A program made the translations under genes and the position numbers. A stretch of DNA of 10,837 bases from assembly GCA_033085395.1 (NCBI GenBank), contig JANQBS010000626.1, positions 1 through 10,837 of the forward strand. The letters run 5' to 3'. Under the pieces are notes generated by a model that did no database searches, was not told the origin of the DNA, and was given only the letters and a program-made list of their open reading frames with translations. The DNA is from Xanthoparmelia taractica (lineage: Eukaryota > Ascomycota > Lecanoromycetes > Lecanorales > Parmeliaceae). Positions 9,173 through 10,837 of this stretch are shown here, piece by piece (the stretch's first letter is position 1; each line of letters begins with the position of its first letter).

Positions 9173-9417
9173 TCCACCAAAAATAATGCATAGAGAGAAA
9201 ATTTCAACCTTATTTTTCTAAGTCCTTTGATGGTGGCCCTATAGGGCTGAGTGATAACACACGCAAATACGCGTACCAATTGGCCTATTACTGGCCTGCA
9301 ATAATAAGAAATAATTGGTTCTCCGCAGTATTCTTCACTCAGCCCTATAGGGCCACCACCAAAGGACTTAGAAAAAATAAGGTTGAAACTTTCTCTCTAT
9401 GCATTATTTTTGGTGGA
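9173..9417. mobile_element. MITE 2: 245-bp foldback element with about 82-bp arms
   Basis: The left arm 9173-9254 and right arm 9335-9417 are inverted repeats with two substitutions and one single-base indel, around an 80-nt loop. The termini begin tccaccaaaaataatgcata. TA flanks both sides (9171-9172, 9418-9419); the left TA is also the right target site of MITE 1. The arms contain the palindrome gccctatagggc. Its terminal sequence is unrelated to MITE 1, so a different transposase family mobilised it. A transcript would fold into a long hairpin. Confidence 0.9.
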
Positions 9418-9419
9418 TA

Positions 9420-9793
9420 CTTTTACCTAATTAGATAGTTAGATTTTGAAAGGTAATAGGCGTACTATTACGGAAAGGCGCTTGAGTACCGTGTTCGAGA
9501 GGAGCTAGCCCTTTTTAATTATTTAAATTACTAAATCTAAAGTCTAAATATTCTACTTATATATAAGATATTATTACGAAATAGAGTAGCTATAAGATAA
9601 AGTCTATGGTCTATATAGATATCTAGCTAGCTATATAAGTTTAAATCTTACTTAAATACTCTATAAATTATAACATTAAATGTATATTACTCTAGTAATA
9701 GAATTAATATAAATATAATTAAATATAAATATATTTAAATTAGATAATTAACTAGAAAGTAATATAATAATAAGAAAAGTATATAATTAATTA
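9420..9793. other. Transition into the right AT-rich RIP block, no gene
   Basis: From 9420 to about 9510 the sequence still has mixed composition (ggaaaggcgcttgagtaccg). Beyond it the DNA becomes almost pure A/T with scarce CA/TG, like the left block. Short palindromic runs such as atatctagctagctatat near 9620 are expected in such composition. No reading frame, RNA gene or transposon terminus is visible until the element at 9796. Confidence 0.65.
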
Positions 9794-9795
9794 TA

Positions 9796-10078
9796 CGGGT
9801 CGGAAAGGTATGGTATATTTAATGGTATGGGACTAGTTTTTCGAATACCATACCGAAAGGTATAGGATATCCCATACTTTCATTGGGTTTTTAATAAATA
9901 TATTACATAATTATTTTTTATATTCTAAAAATACGTAAAAGCCTTAAGCGAACGCTTATATAATTATAAAATTCTATAAATAGATTAAAAAGATATAATT
10001 TTTTAAAAAAAGTTGGAAAAAAGTTAAAAAAAAGTTAAAAACGACTATATTCAACAGATACCACACCTTTCCGACCCG
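9796..10078. mobile_element. Complete family A MITE, 283 bp, TA-flanked
   Basis: It begins cgggtcggaaaggtatggtat and ends in the inverted counterpart (ataccacacctttccgacccg), giving a TIR of about 21 bp with one mismatch. TA flanks both ends (9794-9795 and 10079-10080). The interior has TATGG/CCATA motifs in both orientations on the left and AAAAAGTT-like tandem units on the right. This copy defines which end is outermost, and therefore how to read the partial copies at the window edges. No coding capacity is seen. Confidence 0.8.
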
Positions 10079-10127
10079 TAGTCTATAGATTTACTTTAAG
10101 AGATCTATATTAGAATAATAGATAAAT

Positions 10128-10625
10128 AAGCTTTCGAATAATAATAATCGTCTTATAAAGCTCGAGAATAGCTTAAATAAATGAAAAAGAATACTAATAG
10201 AACGATTTAAAGTATCTATAAATATAGCTAGTAATTTATTATTAAAAGAGAGATATAATTTATATAATACTACTAGTAAAAGAGAGTCTCGAGAATATAT
10301 ATAAAAGATTCTTCGAATTATTAAAGATATCGATTTTATTGATATTAAAAACTAGCTTAATATAATCTATAATAGCTTAAATATTAAGCTTAAACGAAAT
10401 TTAAGAAAACTAAAAGAATATATTACTCTTTATAACTTTCTAGAAGAAATAGATAATCTTAAATATAATTAGTAGATTTATATAAATAGATATAGTTCGA
10501 GAATATATAGATTTTCTTCTTTTAGAGATATAATTATTAAATCTTCTTTAAGTAATTAATTATTTATATATATATATCTACTTAAGCTATAAAGAGTAAT
10601 TACGAGCTATATTCCGATAATTATA
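10128..10625 (+). pseudogene. RIP-mutated coding relic, forward strand, family unknown
   Basis: From 10128 to 10556 one frame (codon starts divisible by three) shows only five stops in 143 codons, fewer than expected by chance in DNA this AT-rich. The stops (TGA, TAA, TAG) are those RIP makes from TGG, CAA or CAG. A readable stretch includes LKEYITLYNFLEEIDNLKYN. A shift in frame then leads to AIKSNYELYSDNYN (from 10586), matched by the reverse-strand relic at 3187-3450. The relic stops where an inserted family A end begins at 10630. It is probably a dead retroelement or transposase gene; no family could be named. Confidence 0.4.
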
Positions 10626-10629
10626 ATTA

Positions 10630-10755
10630 CGGGCCGGAAAGGTCTGGTATATTTAGTGGGATATCCCATATCATACCGTACCATACCATACCATGGAAGG
10701 GTATTATGAGGGGGTTATATTAGATTACTTATAAAGATATGGGATGGGAAATTAC
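10630..10755. mobile_element. Family A-related left end, partial
   Basis: The sequence opens cgggccggaaaggtctggtat after TA (10628-10629), with two differences from the 9796 copy in 21 bp. It then runs through gggatatccc and repeated CCATA units (cataccataccatgg) that resemble the left interior of the complete copy. No matching right terminus is found before the next left end at 10758, so it is truncated or was interrupted by that insertion. Confidence 0.6.
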
Positions 10756-10757
10756 TA

Positions 10758-10837
10758 CGGGTCGGAAAGGTGTGGTATCTATTAAATATAGTCGTTTTTA
10801 ACTTTTTTTCAACTTTTTTTAAAAAATTATATCTTTT
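10758..10837. mobile_element. Family A terminus running off the right edge
   Basis: After TA at 10756-10757 comes cgggtcggaaaggtgtggtat and then the A/T-rich tract, the reverse complement of the sequence at 1-74. It matches the right half of the complete element at 9996-10078. It differs from the copy at 1-74 by three changes, all TG to TA or CA to TA. The rest of the element lies outside the window. Confidence 0.7.

Noticed and set aside
1..10837. Long terminal repeats of a retrotransposon spanning the window
   Set aside because: The matching ends are inverted rather than direct, and the complete copy at 9796-10078 shows they are ends of a small DNA element.

Overview
The window looks like nuclear DNA of a filamentous ascomycete (Pezizomycotina). 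It holds one intron-rich gene, with short introns of 46-84 nt and ascomycete-type splice and branch sites. That gene sits in a normal-composition island of about 5.7 kb (roughly 3785-9510). Extremely AT-rich blocks lie on both sides; they have lost almost all CpA/TpG dinucleotides but keep many CpG. This is the footprint of repeat-induced point mutation (RIP, CpA to TpA). Species cannot be named from the sequence; a genome with AT-rich isochores (some Dothideomycetes or Leotiomycetes) would fit.

Left block (1-3784): the truncated end of a small inverted-repeat transposon (1-74), an 18-19 bp degenerate tandem repeat (81-168), a long RIP-degraded stretch without usable reading frames, four perfect copies of a 25-bp minisatellite (2161-2260), an island that escaped RIP and carries repeated TAGTACCT motifs (2391-2455), and a decayed reverse-strand coding relic (about 3187-3450).

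Central island: a 5' flank with a short GTGGCC-type direct repeat, then a single plus-strand gene, 4136-8478. I reconstruct it as nine exons joining without frameshift into a protein of about 1290 residues. In order it has a disordered N-terminus, a GT-B glycosyltransferase of the fungal sterol-glucosyltransferase-like type, a Ser-rich linker, a Gly-rich segment resembling the C-terminal region of Vps13 lipid-transfer proteins, and a tail with six ubiquitin-interacting-motif-like repeats. Downstream lie two different non-autonomous inverted-repeat elements (MITEs), 8606-9170 and 9173-9417, packed head to tail and sharing one TA target site.

Right block (about 9511-10837): RIP-degraded DNA with a complete 283-bp copy of the family also seen at the left edge (9796-10078), a decayed forward-strand coding relic (about 10128-10625) interrupted by a further related element end (10630), and another element end (10758) running off the window. 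The same repeat end caps both edges of the window in inverted orientation. This most simply means that an assembly contig stopped at a repeat on each side.

The likely story is one functional gene surviving between transposon graveyards: the flanks were mutated by RIP, small elements later inserted nearby, and the gene stayed intact.
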